This document shows positions 48,487-56,570 of a DNA stretch of 64,000 nucleotides, piece after piece (the first letter of the stretch is position 1; each line of letters opens with the position of its first letter). The notes beneath the pieces were generated by a model. The model had not been told where the DNA came from. It searched no databases and saw only the letters and a list, made by a program, of their open reading frames with translations. Made by a program: the position numbers and the translations under genes. The DNA is from VFZN01 sp050249615 (lineage in GTDB: Bacteria > Acidobacteriota > Vicinamibacteria > Vicinamibacterales > UBA2999): positions 1-64,000 of the forward strand of contig JBFWQE010000005.1 of the NCBI GenBank assembly GCA_050249615.1. Reading direction: 5' to 3'.

Positions 48487-49327
48487 ACACGGCCAGCGCC
48501 GTCACGAGGAAGTACACGATGCCCACGTATCCATTCATGTCGAATGCCCGCTTCACCTGTGAGAGGTCGGCGGCGCTCACCATCGACTGTTCGTACACCA
48601 GCAGCGCCGCGACGATGCCGACTCCGACCAGGTAGATCCCGCCCAGGGGCTCGACCCACGCGAGCGCGATCATGCACCCGACGGTGCCGACGTGCATCAG
48701 TCGTGAGATGAGCAGCGAACGCGTCACGCCGAAGCGCACCGGAATCGAGCGCAGCCCCTGCGCGCGGTCGAACTCGAGGTCCTGGCAGGCGTAGAGCACG
48801 TCGAACCCGCCCACCCACAGGCCGATGGCCAGGCCCAGCAGCCACGGCTCCCAGCCGGCACCGCCCCCGGCCGCCAGCCAGCCGCCAACCGGCGCCACGG
48901 CCATGGCCAGCCCGAGAAAGGCCTGCGTATAGGACGTGTAGCGCTTCGCCAGCGAGTACCAGAACACGATGGCCAGGGCCACGGGCGACAGCAGGCCGCA
49001 CAGCCGGTTGATCTGCCACGACACCAGCACGAACGCCGCCGACGACAGGACGACGAACAGTGCGGCTTCCCGCTGGGACATCGCGCCCCGCGGCAGCTCG
49101 CGCATCGCCGTCCTGGGATTGAGCGCATCGAAACGCGCGTCCACCAGGCGGTTGAATCCCATGGCCGCGCTCCGCGCCGCCACCATGGCGAGCACGATCC
49201 AGCCGACCTGCGCCCAGGTCACGGCGTGCTCACGCGCCGCGAGCAGCGCGCCGGTGAGCGCGAACGGCAGCGCGAACACCGAGTGGCTGAAGCGCACGAA
49301 CGACAGGTAGGTGGTGAGGCGGGACAA
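48476..49327 (-). CDS. mqnP: UbiA-family prenyltransferase of the futalosine pathway
   Basis: Multi-helix membrane enzyme that prenylates the naphthoate precursor. The 283-residue protein shows the two Asp-rich motifs of UbiA enzymes, NRLVDARFDALNPRTA and the pair near DLEFDRAQGLRSIPVRFG, with about eight hydrophobic helices. MqnP (not MenA) is inferred from the mqnA, mqnC neighbours. The annotated TTG start at 49327 is weakly supported; it is preceded directly by octamer repeats, and a later start is possible. Confidence 0.87.
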   Translation of the reverse strand: MSRLTTYLSFVRFSHSVFALPFALTGALLAAREHAVTWAQVGWIVLAMVAARSAAMGFNRLVDARFDALNPRTAMRELPRGAMSQREAALFVVLSSAAFVLVSWQINRLCGLLSPVALAIVFWYSLAKRYTSYTQAFLGLAMAVAPVGGWLAAGGGAGWEPWLLGLAIGLWVGGFDVLYACQDLEFDRAQGLRSIPVRFGVTRSLLISRLMHVGTVGCMIALAWVEPLGGIYLVGVGIVAALLVYEQSMVSAADLSQVKRAFDMNGYVGIVYFLVTALAVYVG

Positions 49328-49329
49328 GG

Positions 49330-49394
49330 TTCTCGGGTTCTCGGGTTCTCAGGTTCTCGGGTTCTCGGGTTCCGGGGTTCTCGGGTTCTCGGGT
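49330..49394 (+). repeat. TTCTC(G/A)GG octamer array, about 8 copies
   Basis: TTCTCGGG repeats (one TTCCGGGG variant) fill the gap between the deaminase and prenyltransferase genes, right up to the deaminase stop. Here the array lies within a cotranscribed metabolic operon. Same family as 18172, 23727 and 29338. Confidence 0.95.
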
Positions 49395-50618
49395 TCAGGC
49401 CTGGTGCGCCCAGGACACCTGGCGCACGTCTACACCCGAGACCAGGTGCTCCTCCACGTCGGTGACATCCTCCGGGAGCGCGACGGCGACGATTTCCGCG
49501 AGCTTGCCCGGCGTCAGCGAGCCCAGGTCGGCGTCGAGGCCGAGCGCGCGGGCCCCGGCCAGCGTGGCGCTTTCGAGGAGGCGGCTCGCGGGCACCCCTG
49601 GCGCCAGCCAGCGCATGGCCTTCAGCTCGGAGAACAGGTTCAGATCCTCCACGCTGGCCAGGCTGTCCGTGCCGACCGCCACCGGCACGCCGGCCTCGTA
49701 GAACCGCTCGATCGGCGGGACGCCCACGCCCACCCACTGGTTGCTCCGCGGGCAGGTCACCAGCGTCGCGCCGCGCGCGCGCACGACACCGAGGCTCTCG
49801 TCGGACAGCTGGACGCCATGCACCACCATCGTGCGGGCATCAATCACCCCGAGGCCGTCCAGGTACTCCACCGGGCCTGTCCCGGGCGCCTGCCAGTCGT
49901 CGCGCCAGGCGCCAATCCATCGGAGGATCCGCACCCATTCGCCGGTGCCAGCCGCCAGCAGTTCCATCTCCTCCGGGGATTCCCCCACGTGGACGCTGGT
50001 GAACGGCACCGCACTGCGATCCACCTCTGCCCGAATCGCCCGGAACAGCTCCGGCGACACGGAGTACGGGGCATGAGGCGCCACGCTCACCCGAACGCGC
50101 CCGTGAACTCGTGACGCCGCTTCCCGAGCGCTCCCGGTCCGCGCGACCAGTTCTCCGGTGGTCTCCTTGAAGCCAATGAGCTCGTGAAATACCAGCCCGC
50201 GCATGCCGCTCGATGCGATCGGCAACACCGACGTCAGGGAGTTCCCGATGTCGCCCACCGCCGACGTGCCCGCGGCGCGGGCCTCCTTCGCAGCCTCGGC
50301 GGCCGTCTCGAGCACGCGTGGATCGTCCGGGCGCTCCAACGAGGCACCACGGGCGGCGAACAGCTGCGTCACCCAGCTCGTGAACGCGTTCGACGGAGGC
50401 ACGCGGTTTCGGAGCCACGACAGCTCGAGGTGCACGTGCGTGTTGACGAGCCCGGGAAGCAGGGCAACCTGTCCCAGATTCCTCGTGGGGCCGTCCAGGC
50501 AGGCTGGCGCCGACCCGCTTCCGACCGCGACGATGCGGCCATCGTCCACGGCCACCCATCCGTCGGCCAGCGGCCGCTGGTCCACGGGCACCACCCACGC
50601 AGCGCGAACCAGCGTCAT
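49395..50618 (-). CDS. Amidohydrolase, probable aminofutalosine deaminase
   Basis: A 407-residue metal-dependent deaminase. Metal-site motifs: LPGLVNTHVHLELSWLRN, SVAPHAPYSVSPELF, FTSVHVGESPEEMELL, MVVHGVQLSDESL and VGTDSLASVEDLNLFSELK. COG0402-type relatives in mqn clusters convert 6-amino-6-deoxyfutalosine to futalosine; position immediately after mqnC (ATGA overlap) makes that role likely. If so, a futalosine hydrolase (MqnB) should exist elsewhere. It is a different subfamily from the MtaD-like enzyme at 13027. Start 50618 chosen from the overlap. Confidence 0.82.
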   Translation of the reverse strand: MTLVRAAWVVPVDQRPLADGWVAVDDGRIVAVGSGSAPACLDGPTRNLGQVALLPGLVNTHVHLELSWLRNRVPPSNAFTSWVTQLFAARGASLERPDDPRVLETAAEAAKEARAAGTSAVGDIGNSLTSVLPIASSGMRGLVFHELIGFKETTGELVARTGSAREAASRVHGRVRVSVAPHAPYSVSPELFRAIRAEVDRSAVPFTSVHVGESPEEMELLAAGTGEWVRILRWIGAWRDDWQAPGTGPVEYLDGLGVIDARTMVVHGVQLSDESLGVVRARGATLVTCPRSNQWVGVGVPPIERFYEAGVPVAVGTDSLASVEDLNLFSELKAMRWLAPGVPASRLLESATLAGARALGLDADLGSLTPGKLAEIVAVALPEDVTDVEEHLVSGVDVRQVSWAHQA

Positions 50619-51844
50619 GCCACCGGCGAGGGCGGCGGCTGCGCACGCTGGCGCTTCCCGGCCGCGCTGCGGGCGGGATAGTTCATCAGCTCGGCGGGCA
50701 CCGACGTGTCGCCGGCTTCCCGCGCCGTAGCCAGCTCGAGCTGCCGTGGCACGTCGCGCTGCCGGAAAATCGGCTCGCCGAGGAGCTCGTAGTGCATGTT
50801 CCGCCGCATGGCTGTGAAGCCGGCGTCCTCGACGTTGCGGACGATCTCGGCTTCGTCCATGCAGTACGCCGCCCCGGCCGCGCGGACGACGTTCTCCTCG
50901 ATCATCACGCTGCCCATGTCGTTTGCGCCGAAGGCCAGGCTGAGCTGCCCCACCTTGCCGCCCTGCGTCACCCACGACGCCTGCAGGTTGTCGAAGTTGT
51001 CGAGGACGAGGCGGGCCAGCGCCAGCGTGCGGAGGTACTCGATGCCGGTGGCCTCGCGCCCGCCACGCTCGGTGTGCTCCGGCTGATAACTCCAGGCGAT
51101 GAACGCGGTGAACCCGCCGGTCTCGTCCTGCAGCGCGCGCAGCCGCAGCATGTGCTCCAGCCGCTCCTCGTCCGTCTCCACCGTCCCGTACATCATCGTC
51201 GCGGTGGTGCGGAGCCCGGCCCGGTGCGCGTGGCGCATGACGTCCAGCCACTCGTCGGCCGTGGCCTTGCCGTAGCAGTTCAGGAGCTTGCGCACGCGAT
51301 CCACGAGGATCTCCGCGCCGCCGCCCGGGATGCTGTCGAGCCCGGCCGCGATGAGGCGCTGGATCACCTCGGGCACCGCCAGCCGGGACGTGCGTGACAG
51401 GTGCAGCACCTCCGGCGGTGAGAGCGCGTGCAGCCTGAACGATGGGTAGCGCGCCTTCACAGCACGGAACAGGTCCTCGTACCAGGCGATCGGGAGGTCG
51501 GGGTTGTGCCCGCCCTGGAGCAGGAGCTGCACGCCGCCAAGCGCGATGGTCTCGTCGATCTTCCGGAAGATTTCCTCGAAGCCGAGGACGTACCCCTCGC
51601 CGTGGCCGACGGGTCGATAGAACGCGCAGAAGTTGCAGCGCGCCACGCACACGTTCGTGTAGTTCACGTTCCGGTCGATGATGTAGCTGACGATGCCCTC
51701 GGGGTGCTTCCGGCGGCGCACCAGATCGGCCATCCGGCCCAACCACCACGTCGGCGCCGACCGATACAGGTACAGCGCCTCGTCCGCGGTCACGCGGCCG
51801 CCGCCGTCGATCCGGGCCTGCAGGGCATCGAGGTCGTGGCTCAT
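50615..51844 (-). CDS. mqnC: Cyclic dehypoxanthinyl futalosine synthase
   Basis: Radical-SAM enzyme that cyclises dehypoxanthine futalosine. The 409-residue protein has the cluster motif Cys66, Cys70, Cys73 (NVCVARCNFCAFYRPVG), the MqnC-typical LGGVQLLLQGGHNPDL, LHALSPPEVLHLSRTS, LDSIPGGGAEILVDRVR, and ASWVTQGGKVGQLSLAFGAN. An unusual Pro/Gln/Arg-rich tail ends the protein. It overlaps mqnA and the deaminase gene by ATGA on both sides. The next-but-one gene is a cysteine-less relative. Confidence 0.95.
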   Translation of the reverse strand: MSHDLDALQARIDGGGRVTADEALYLYRSAPTWWLGRMADLVRRRKHPEGIVSYIIDRNVNYTNVCVARCNFCAFYRPVGHGEGYVLGFEEIFRKIDETIALGGVQLLLQGGHNPDLPIAWYEDLFRAVKARYPSFRLHALSPPEVLHLSRTSRLAVPEVIQRLIAAGLDSIPGGGAEILVDRVRKLLNCYGKATADEWLDVMRHAHRAGLRTTATMMYGTVETDEERLEHMLRLRALQDETGGFTAFIAWSYQPEHTERGGREATGIEYLRTLALARLVLDNFDNLQASWVTQGGKVGQLSLAFGANDMGSVMIEENVVRAAGAAYCMDEAEIVRNVEDAGFTAMRRNMHYELLGEPIFRQRDVPRQLELATAREAGDTSVPAELMNYPARSAAGKRQRAQPPPSPVA

Positions 51845-52632
51845 GGGAAGAACCGGAGGGGCCGCGTGCCGGGCGCCAGGCCCAGCTCCACGGCCAGCTC
51901 GTGGAAGCGCTCGAGGCCGGCGACCTCGCGCTCGCCCAGCCCGTACCTGAGAGTATCACGCAGGTAGCGCAGCACCTTGTTTGTGCCGGCGGCGTCGCCC
52001 GGCGCCGTCTCGCGGGCGATGGCCTCGAGCTCGGCTTCGCCGCGGGCTCGCGCGGCCTGCAGCGCGGCTACCTGTTCCTGGTTCAGGGCCCCGTCGCGGC
52101 CCGTCCAGGCGGCATAGACGAACGGCAGGCCGGTCATTGCTTTCCAGGCCTCGCCGAGGTCGATCTTCGTCGCGCCCACGCGGGCCGGGTCGATCTCGAG
52201 GGCCGGGTCGCCGATGACCAGTGCGGCGTCGGCGCGTGCCAGCATCCTGGGCACGTCGGGCTCGGCCGGTGTGAACGCGGGCGCAATGCCCCAGTGCTTC
52301 GCGCAGAGGATGCGGGTGAGCGCAACCGACGTTCGCGAGCTGGTGTCCAGGGCGAGCGTCTGGACCTGCTCGACAGGCACCTTCGCGAAGATCGCTACCG
52401 AATCCACGACGCCGTCCGAACCGATCGCGATGTCGGGCACGATCCGGTAGTCTCCGCGCAGGTACTCGACGGCCGGGATCAGCCCGACGTCCACGTGGCC
52501 CTCGTGCAGCAGCGTCGCGCAGACGGCCGGCACGTCGAACCGCACGTCGAACAGGTCGGGGCGCGAGTCGAGTCCGCGCACGAGCGGCTTCGTATTCAGG
52601 TACGACACCGCCCCCAGGCGGGCGGGCCTCAT
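51841..52632 (-). CDS. mqnA: Chorismate dehydratase MqnA
   Basis: Dehydrates chorismate to 3-enolpyruvyl-benzoate, the first step of the futalosine route. The 263-residue periplasmic-binding-protein-like enzyme begins RLGAVSYLNTKPLVRGLD and has HVDVGLIPAVEYLRGDY, SSRTSVALTRILCAKHWG and ALVIGDPALEI. The ATG at 52632 overlaps the upstream gene's stop (ATGA) and precedes the conserved SYLNTKPL. Confidence 0.94.
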   Translation of the reverse strand: MRPARLGAVSYLNTKPLVRGLDSRPDLFDVRFDVPAVCATLLHEGHVDVGLIPAVEYLRGDYRIVPDIAIGSDGVVDSVAIFAKVPVEQVQTLALDTSSRTSVALTRILCAKHWGIAPAFTPAEPDVPRMLARADAALVIGDPALEIDPARVGATKIDLGEAWKAMTGLPFVYAAWTGRDGALNQEQVAALQAARARGEAELEAIARETAPGDAAGTNKVLRYLRDTLRYGLGEREVAGLERFHELAVELGLAPGTRPLRFFP

Positions 52633-53507
52633 GCGGGCCCCTGCTCCACCGGCCTGAAGCCGGCGGCCTCGATGTTCCGTCGCACCTCCTCGACGCTGGC
52701 ACGGCGCCATCCGAGCGCCGGATCGGCAGTGGGCGCGACCCGATCGAGGTGGTTGGCGCCGAAGGTCAGGGCCACCTGCGCCAGCTTCGGCCCATACTGC
52801 TGCCAGTCCACCTGAACGGTGCGGACCTCCGGCAACGCGATGCGTGCCAGCGCCACGAGGCGAACGTCGCCGTAGCCGGTCGTCGGCGTCGCCACCGATT
52901 GCTCGCGCGCCAGCGGCGCAAAGGCCGTGATGTGCGGGTTGGCCTCAAGGAGGGCTCGTGCCTGCTCGAGCACCGCCAGGCGGCCCCCGTCACCCAGGCG
53001 CTGTACCGAGAGCGTCCCCAACCCGAGGCCCACTTCGCGCAGCGCGGCCACCTGATCCGGCGTCACGAGATCCACCGGCGCTTCGGCAATCGCATCGAGC
53101 CCGGCGGCCTTGAGTGCGGCCAGGGCCTCCCCGAGCGGTCCCCACGACCGCGACGCGATGTCCGCCAGCGAGAATCCCGTGAGGCGGACGCCCGCGCCAA
53201 GGACCGTGCGGAGGCGCTGAACCAGGTCCACGGTGCCCGCGAGCGTGTCGGCCGGAAGCGAGAGCCGTACCTCCCCGCACGAGGCCGCACGCGCGCGCAG
53301 TGCATCGTCCAGCGGCTCGCCGGCGGCGATGTCCAGGACGCGGACGTAGCTCACGGCGTCGCCCACCCGGGTGCGCCGGATCTCGTCGGCCAGCATCCCC
53401 AGCGACAGCACGTCCGAGGCGTCGAGCTCCGCGAGCTCGGCGGCGGTCAGCCGCTCGCCGCCCCGCGCGCGCTCCGCGATCGCCGTGTTGATCTCGATCT
53501 CAATCAT
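52629..53507 (-). CDS. MqnE-like protein lacking the radical-SAM cluster motif
   Basis: A 292-residue relative of aminofutalosine synthase (MqnE) and MqnC. The N-terminus (GERLTAAELAELDASDVLSL, then LADEIRRTRVGDAVSYVRV) and the end (TGYGDVRLVALARIALPEV, LAQVALTFGANHLDRV at 242-257, VEEVRRNIEAAGF) align by eye with those enzymes. The CxxxCxxC loop expected after strand 1 (near residue 60) is gone; the only cysteine is Cys77. The middle is shortened by roughly 80 residues, and the GG-containing motif of MqnC is absent. It cannot be a normal radical-SAM enzyme. It is tightly packed with gfo/idh (8-base overlap) and mqnA (ATGA). Function is unknown: a partner, regulator, or substrate-binding subunit are options. 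Confidence 0.82.
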   Translation of the reverse strand: MIEIEINTAIAERARGGERLTAAELAELDASDVLSLGMLADEIRRTRVGDAVSYVRVLDIAAGEPLDDALRARAASCGEVRLSLPADTLAGTVDLVQRLRTVLGAGVRLTGFSLADIASRSWGPLGEALAALKAAGLDAIAEAPVDLVTPDQVAALREVGLGLGTLSVQRLGDGGRLAVLEQARALLEANPHITAFAPLAREQSVATPTTGYGDVRLVALARIALPEVRTVQVDWQQYGPKLAQVALTFGANHLDRVAPTADPALGWRRASVEEVRRNIEAAGFRPVEQGPA

Positions 53508-54477
53508 GATGAGGCTCTCCGGTCACGAACGCCGCCTGGGCTTCGCCCATCCGCGACACGATCTCGTTGGCGAGCACAAGCGCGGCCCGCCCCTGCTCGC
53601 CCGTGACGCCGGGCGGCCGGCGCTCGCGCACCGCGGTGACGAAATCCGCCAGCTCGCGGCGGAGGGGCTCGTCCTTCTTCACGTCCAGCTTGCCGCCATC
53701 GATACGCGGCATGGCGCCCGGCTGGGGCACGAGACGCCAGACCTCCACTTCCTGCGCCTTGTAGTCGATGGACAGGTACGTGCTGCGCTGGAAGAACCGG
53801 ATCTTCCGGACCTGCTCGCGGCTGATCCGGCTCGCCGTGAGGTTGGCGATGCAGCCGTTGGCGAACTTCAGCCGGGCATTGGCGATGTCCACGCGCGGCG
53901 TCAGCACGGGCACGCCCACGGCCTCGATGCCCACCACCTCGCTCCGCACGAGGTCCAGCACCAGGCCGATGTCGTGGATCATCAGGTCGAAGACCACGTC
54001 GATGTCGAGGCTGCGTTCCGGGAACGTGCCCAGGCGGTGCACCTCGATGAAGCGCGGCTCGCGCAGGTGGGGGCGTGCGGCCTCGACTGCGGGGTTGAAG
54101 TGCTCGATGTGCCCCACGGCCAGGACGACGCCGGCCCGCCGCGCCGCGTCCAGCAGTTGATCCGCCTCGTTCAGGGCCCGCGTCATCGGCTTCTCGACGA
54201 GGACGTGGACGCCGGCGGCCATCAGCGGGATGGCCACCGCCGCGTGCGCCTCGGTCGGCACGGCGACGCTCACGGCATCCACCCGCCCCACGAGGTCCTC
54301 CACGCGCCCGATGGCCTCGGTCCCGTGGATGCGGGCAATCTCCGCCGCGCGATTAGCGTCCGTATCCACCACCCCGACGAGCGACACGCCGGGCAGGGTG
54401 GCCAGCACACGTGCGTGGTGCCGGCCCAGGTGTCCCACGCCCACGACCGCGGCACGCAAGGGGGCGGCGGTGCTCAC
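53500..54477 (-). CDS. Gfo/Idh/MocA-family NAD(P)-dependent sugar dehydrogenase
   Basis: A 325-residue oxidoreductase with the Rossmann start AAVVGVGHLGRHHARVLATL, the family Glu-Lys-Pro at 95-97 (HVLVEKPMTRALNEAD), and HIEHFNPAVEAARPHL. The GTG at 54477 overlaps the lpxI stop (GTGA). Because it is coupled to lpxI and near lpxA, a role on UDP-GlcNAc-type lipid A precursors is plausible; the known example is GnnA, which oxidises UDP-GlcNAc for 3-amino lipid A. No GnnB-like aminotransferase is next to it, so the substrate is open. Confidence 0.88.
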   Translation of the reverse strand: MSTAAPLRAAVVGVGHLGRHHARVLATLPGVSLVGVVDTDANRAAEIARIHGTEAIGRVEDLVGRVDAVSVAVPTEAHAAVAIPLMAAGVHVLVEKPMTRALNEADQLLDAARRAGVVLAVGHIEHFNPAVEAARPHLREPRFIEVHRLGTFPERSLDIDVVFDLMIHDIGLVLDLVRSEVVGIEAVGVPVLTPRVDIANARLKFANGCIANLTASRISREQVRKIRFFQRSTYLSIDYKAQEVEVWRLVPQPGAMPRIDGGKLDVKKDEPLRRELADFVTAVRERRPPGVTGEQGRAALVLANEIVSRMGEAQAAFVTGEPHHD

Positions 54478-55313
54478 GGCTTCTCCGTCGCCGCCTGCGG
54501 GCGTCCGACGACGGCGATGCCCGCCTCGTCGGCAGACGCCAGCATGTCTTCGCGCTCGAACATCAGGGTCTTCCCCGCGTCCAGCGACAGCAGCGTGGCG
54601 CCGGCCAGGCGCATCGCCTGGATCGTCGCCAGCCCGACCACCGGCACGTCGAACCTCATGTCCTGCCCGGGCTTGGCCACCTTGACGATGGCCACGCCGG
54701 GACCGGCGAGATGCCCGGCCCGCGCGATCGTCTCGTCGGTGCCTTCCATGGCTTCCACCGCCACCACGGCCTGGTGCTTCACCGCGATGGTCTGCCCGAT
54801 GTCGAGCCCCGCGATCACATCGGCCATCCGGTAGCCGAACGCGAGATCCTTCTGTTCGTCCTCCGTGGGGCGGCGCCTCGTCATCACGCCCGGGCTCGCC
54901 AGCATCGGCTGCAGGAGCGCGGTGGAGTCGATCAGCTCGACTCCGTGATCGCGCATCACGTCGGCCACCGCCGCGATGATGGCGTCGGTGTTGCGTGCCT
55001 TCAGTCGCGTGAGGACCGCGAGCCCCGCCATGTCGGGCACGATACCGCCGAACAGCTTGGTGTGCTTCACCTGGCCCGCCATCACGGCCCGCGTGACCCC
55101 CGCCGCCTTCAGGATCTTCAGCCAGCCGCCGAGCTGACCGAGGCCGATCCAGTGGACCGAGGCAGCAGGCCCGACGGCCGCGGCAGCCTGCTCGAGCTCC
55201 TTCGACGCCTCTTCCCTGATAGCGACGACGGTGACCTCGTGGCCCATCGCACGGGCAGCATCGAGCACGAGGAACGGGAACCGGCCGTTGCCGGCGATCA
55301 GGCCCAGCTTCAT
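54474..55313 (-). CDS. lpxI: UDP-2,3-diacylglucosamine pyrophosphatase LpxI
   Basis: Hydrolyses UDP-2,3-diacylglucosamine to lipid X, the alternative to LpxH. The 279-residue DUF1009 protein begins MKLGLIAGNGRFPFLVLDAA and has MAGQVKHTKLFGGIVPDM, LTRLKARNTDAIIAAVAD, VMTRRRPTEDEQKDLAFG, and IAVKHQAVVAVEAMEGTDE. It starts 6 bases after the fabZ-lpxA fusion gene and is coupled to the dehydrogenase by GTGA. lpxB and lpxD are not visible in the window. Confidence 0.94.
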   Translation of the reverse strand: MKLGLIAGNGRFPFLVLDAARAMGHEVTVVAIREEASKELEQAAAAVGPAASVHWIGLGQLGGWLKILKAAGVTRAVMAGQVKHTKLFGGIVPDMAGLAVLTRLKARNTDAIIAAVADVMRDHGVELIDSTALLQPMLASPGVMTRRRPTEDEQKDLAFGYRMADVIAGLDIGQTIAVKHQAVVAVEAMEGTDETIARAGHLAGPGVAIVKVAKPGQDMRFDVPVVGLATIQAMRLAGATLLSLDAGKTLMFEREDMLASADEAGIAVVGRPQAATEKP

Positions 55314-55319
55314 GGCCCG

Positions 55320-56570
55320 TCAATCGTCCGTGAAGTCGTCCGAGCGACGGCCGCCGCGGCGCAGGATGGCCCCCCGGGTGGCCGTGCGGATGAACTCGAC
55401 CAGGTAGGCGACTTCCTCGCAGGCCAGCGTCGGATCCTGCTCGATGTGCTGCAGCGCCTGGGTGGTGTTCAGCTTCGACTGGAGCAGGTACCGGTAGGCG
55501 CGCTTGAGCTGCCCCACCCGCTCCTCCGTGAACCCCCGCCGGATGAGCCCGATCTTGTTGAGGCCGTAGACCCGCGCGCGGTTCCCCACCGACTTCGCGA
55601 ACGGCAGCGCGTCCTTGGTCACCACCGAGTACCCGCCGATGAACGCGTGGCGCCCGACCCGGCAGAACTGGTGGACGCCGGAGTAGGCGCTGATGGTCGC
55701 GTAGTCCTCGACGGACACGTGGCCACCGAGCGTGGCCGCGTTCCCGAAGATGGTGTGGTTCCCGATGTGGCAGTCGTGAGCCACATGGGCATAGGCCATG
55801 AAGAGATTGTCGTCGCCGATGGTCGTCGCGCCGCCGCCACCGGCCGTCCCGCGGTGGATCGTCACGAACTCGCGGAAGATGTTACGCCGTCCGATGACGA
55901 GCCGGGTGTCCTCGCCGCGGTACTTCAGGTCCTGCGGCGGCAGGCCAATCGAGGCGAACGGGAACACCTCGGTCTCGTCTCCGACCACGGTGTTGCCGTC
56001 GATGACGGCGGACGCGCCGACGCGCACGCCGCGGCCCAGCACCACCTTCGCGCCAATCACCGCGAACGGCCCGACGACCGTGCCGTCCCCCACCCGCGCA
56101 CCGTGATGAACGCGCGCGGACGGGTCAATCTGCGGGCTCTCCGGGTAGACGGCGAGCAGCAGCTCGGCCTCGGCCACGGTCTGGCCCCCCACGGACGCGA
56201 CGCCGTGCGCGCGTACCAGCGGCCCGTTCCGTGCGCCGAGCGTGATCTCCAGGTGGAGACAATCGCCCGGCACGACCTGGCGACGGAACTTCGCGCGGTC
56301 GACGCCGCGCAGCGCGACCTGTCCGGCCGGCCGGCCGCCCCGCTCCTCGACGAGCAGCAGCGTCGCCACCTGCGCCAGCGCCTCGATGGTGAGGACGGCC
56401 GGCAGCAGCGGCGTGCCCGGGTAGTGCCCCTGAAAGAACTCCTCGTTGACGGTGACGTTCTTGACGCCCACCATGCGCCGGCCGGGCTCGTGCTCGTCGA
56501 TGCGATCGACGAGCAGCGAGGGGAAGCGCAGGCAGAGACGGTCGAGGACCCGCGGGATGCCGGCGCTCAC
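55320..56570 (-). CDS. lpxA: FabZ-LpxA fusion: hydroxyacyl-ACP dehydratase plus UDP-GlcNAc acyltransferase
   Basis: A single 416-residue frame carrying two enzymes. Residues 1-143 are a FabZ hotdog domain with catalytic His49 in FFQGHYPGTPLLPAVL and Glu63 in EALAQ. Residues about 145-416 are LpxA: left-handed beta-helix hexapeptides (IDPSARVHHGARVGDGTVVG), catalytic His265 in YAHVAHDCHIG, GVHQFCRVGRHAFIGGYS, and GLNKIGLIRRGF. FabZ and LpxA use the same 3-hydroxyacyl-ACP pool, so the fusion joins the fatty-acid and lipid A branch point. The GTG start overlaps the skp stop (GTGA); no stop or frame disruption lies between the domains. Confidence 0.92.
   Translation of the reverse strand: MSAGIPRVLDRLCLRFPSLLVDRIDEHEPGRRMVGVKNVTVNEEFFQGHYPGTPLLPAVLTIEALAQVATLLLVEERGGRPAGQVALRGVDRAKFRRQVVPGDCLHLEITLGARNGPLVRAHGVASVGGQTVAEAELLLAVYPESPQIDPSARVHHGARVGDGTVVGPFAVIGAKVVLGRGVRVGASAVIDGNTVVGDETEVFPFASIGLPPQDLKYRGEDTRLVIGRRNIFREFVTIHRGTAGGGGATTIGDDNLFMAYAHVAHDCHIGNHTIFGNAATLGGHVSVEDYATISAYSGVHQFCRVGRHAFIGGYSVVTKDALPFAKSVGNRARVYGLNKIGLIRRGFTEERVGQLKRAYRYLLQSKLNTTQALQHIEQDPTLACEEVAYLVEFIRTATRGAILRRGGRRSDDFTDD

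Noticed and set aside
52629..53507. MqnE-like gene as an assembly frameshift or pseudogene
   Set aside because: The frame is continuous for 292 codons, motifs at both ends are intact, and both gene borders overlap neighbours in the normal 4-8 base way.
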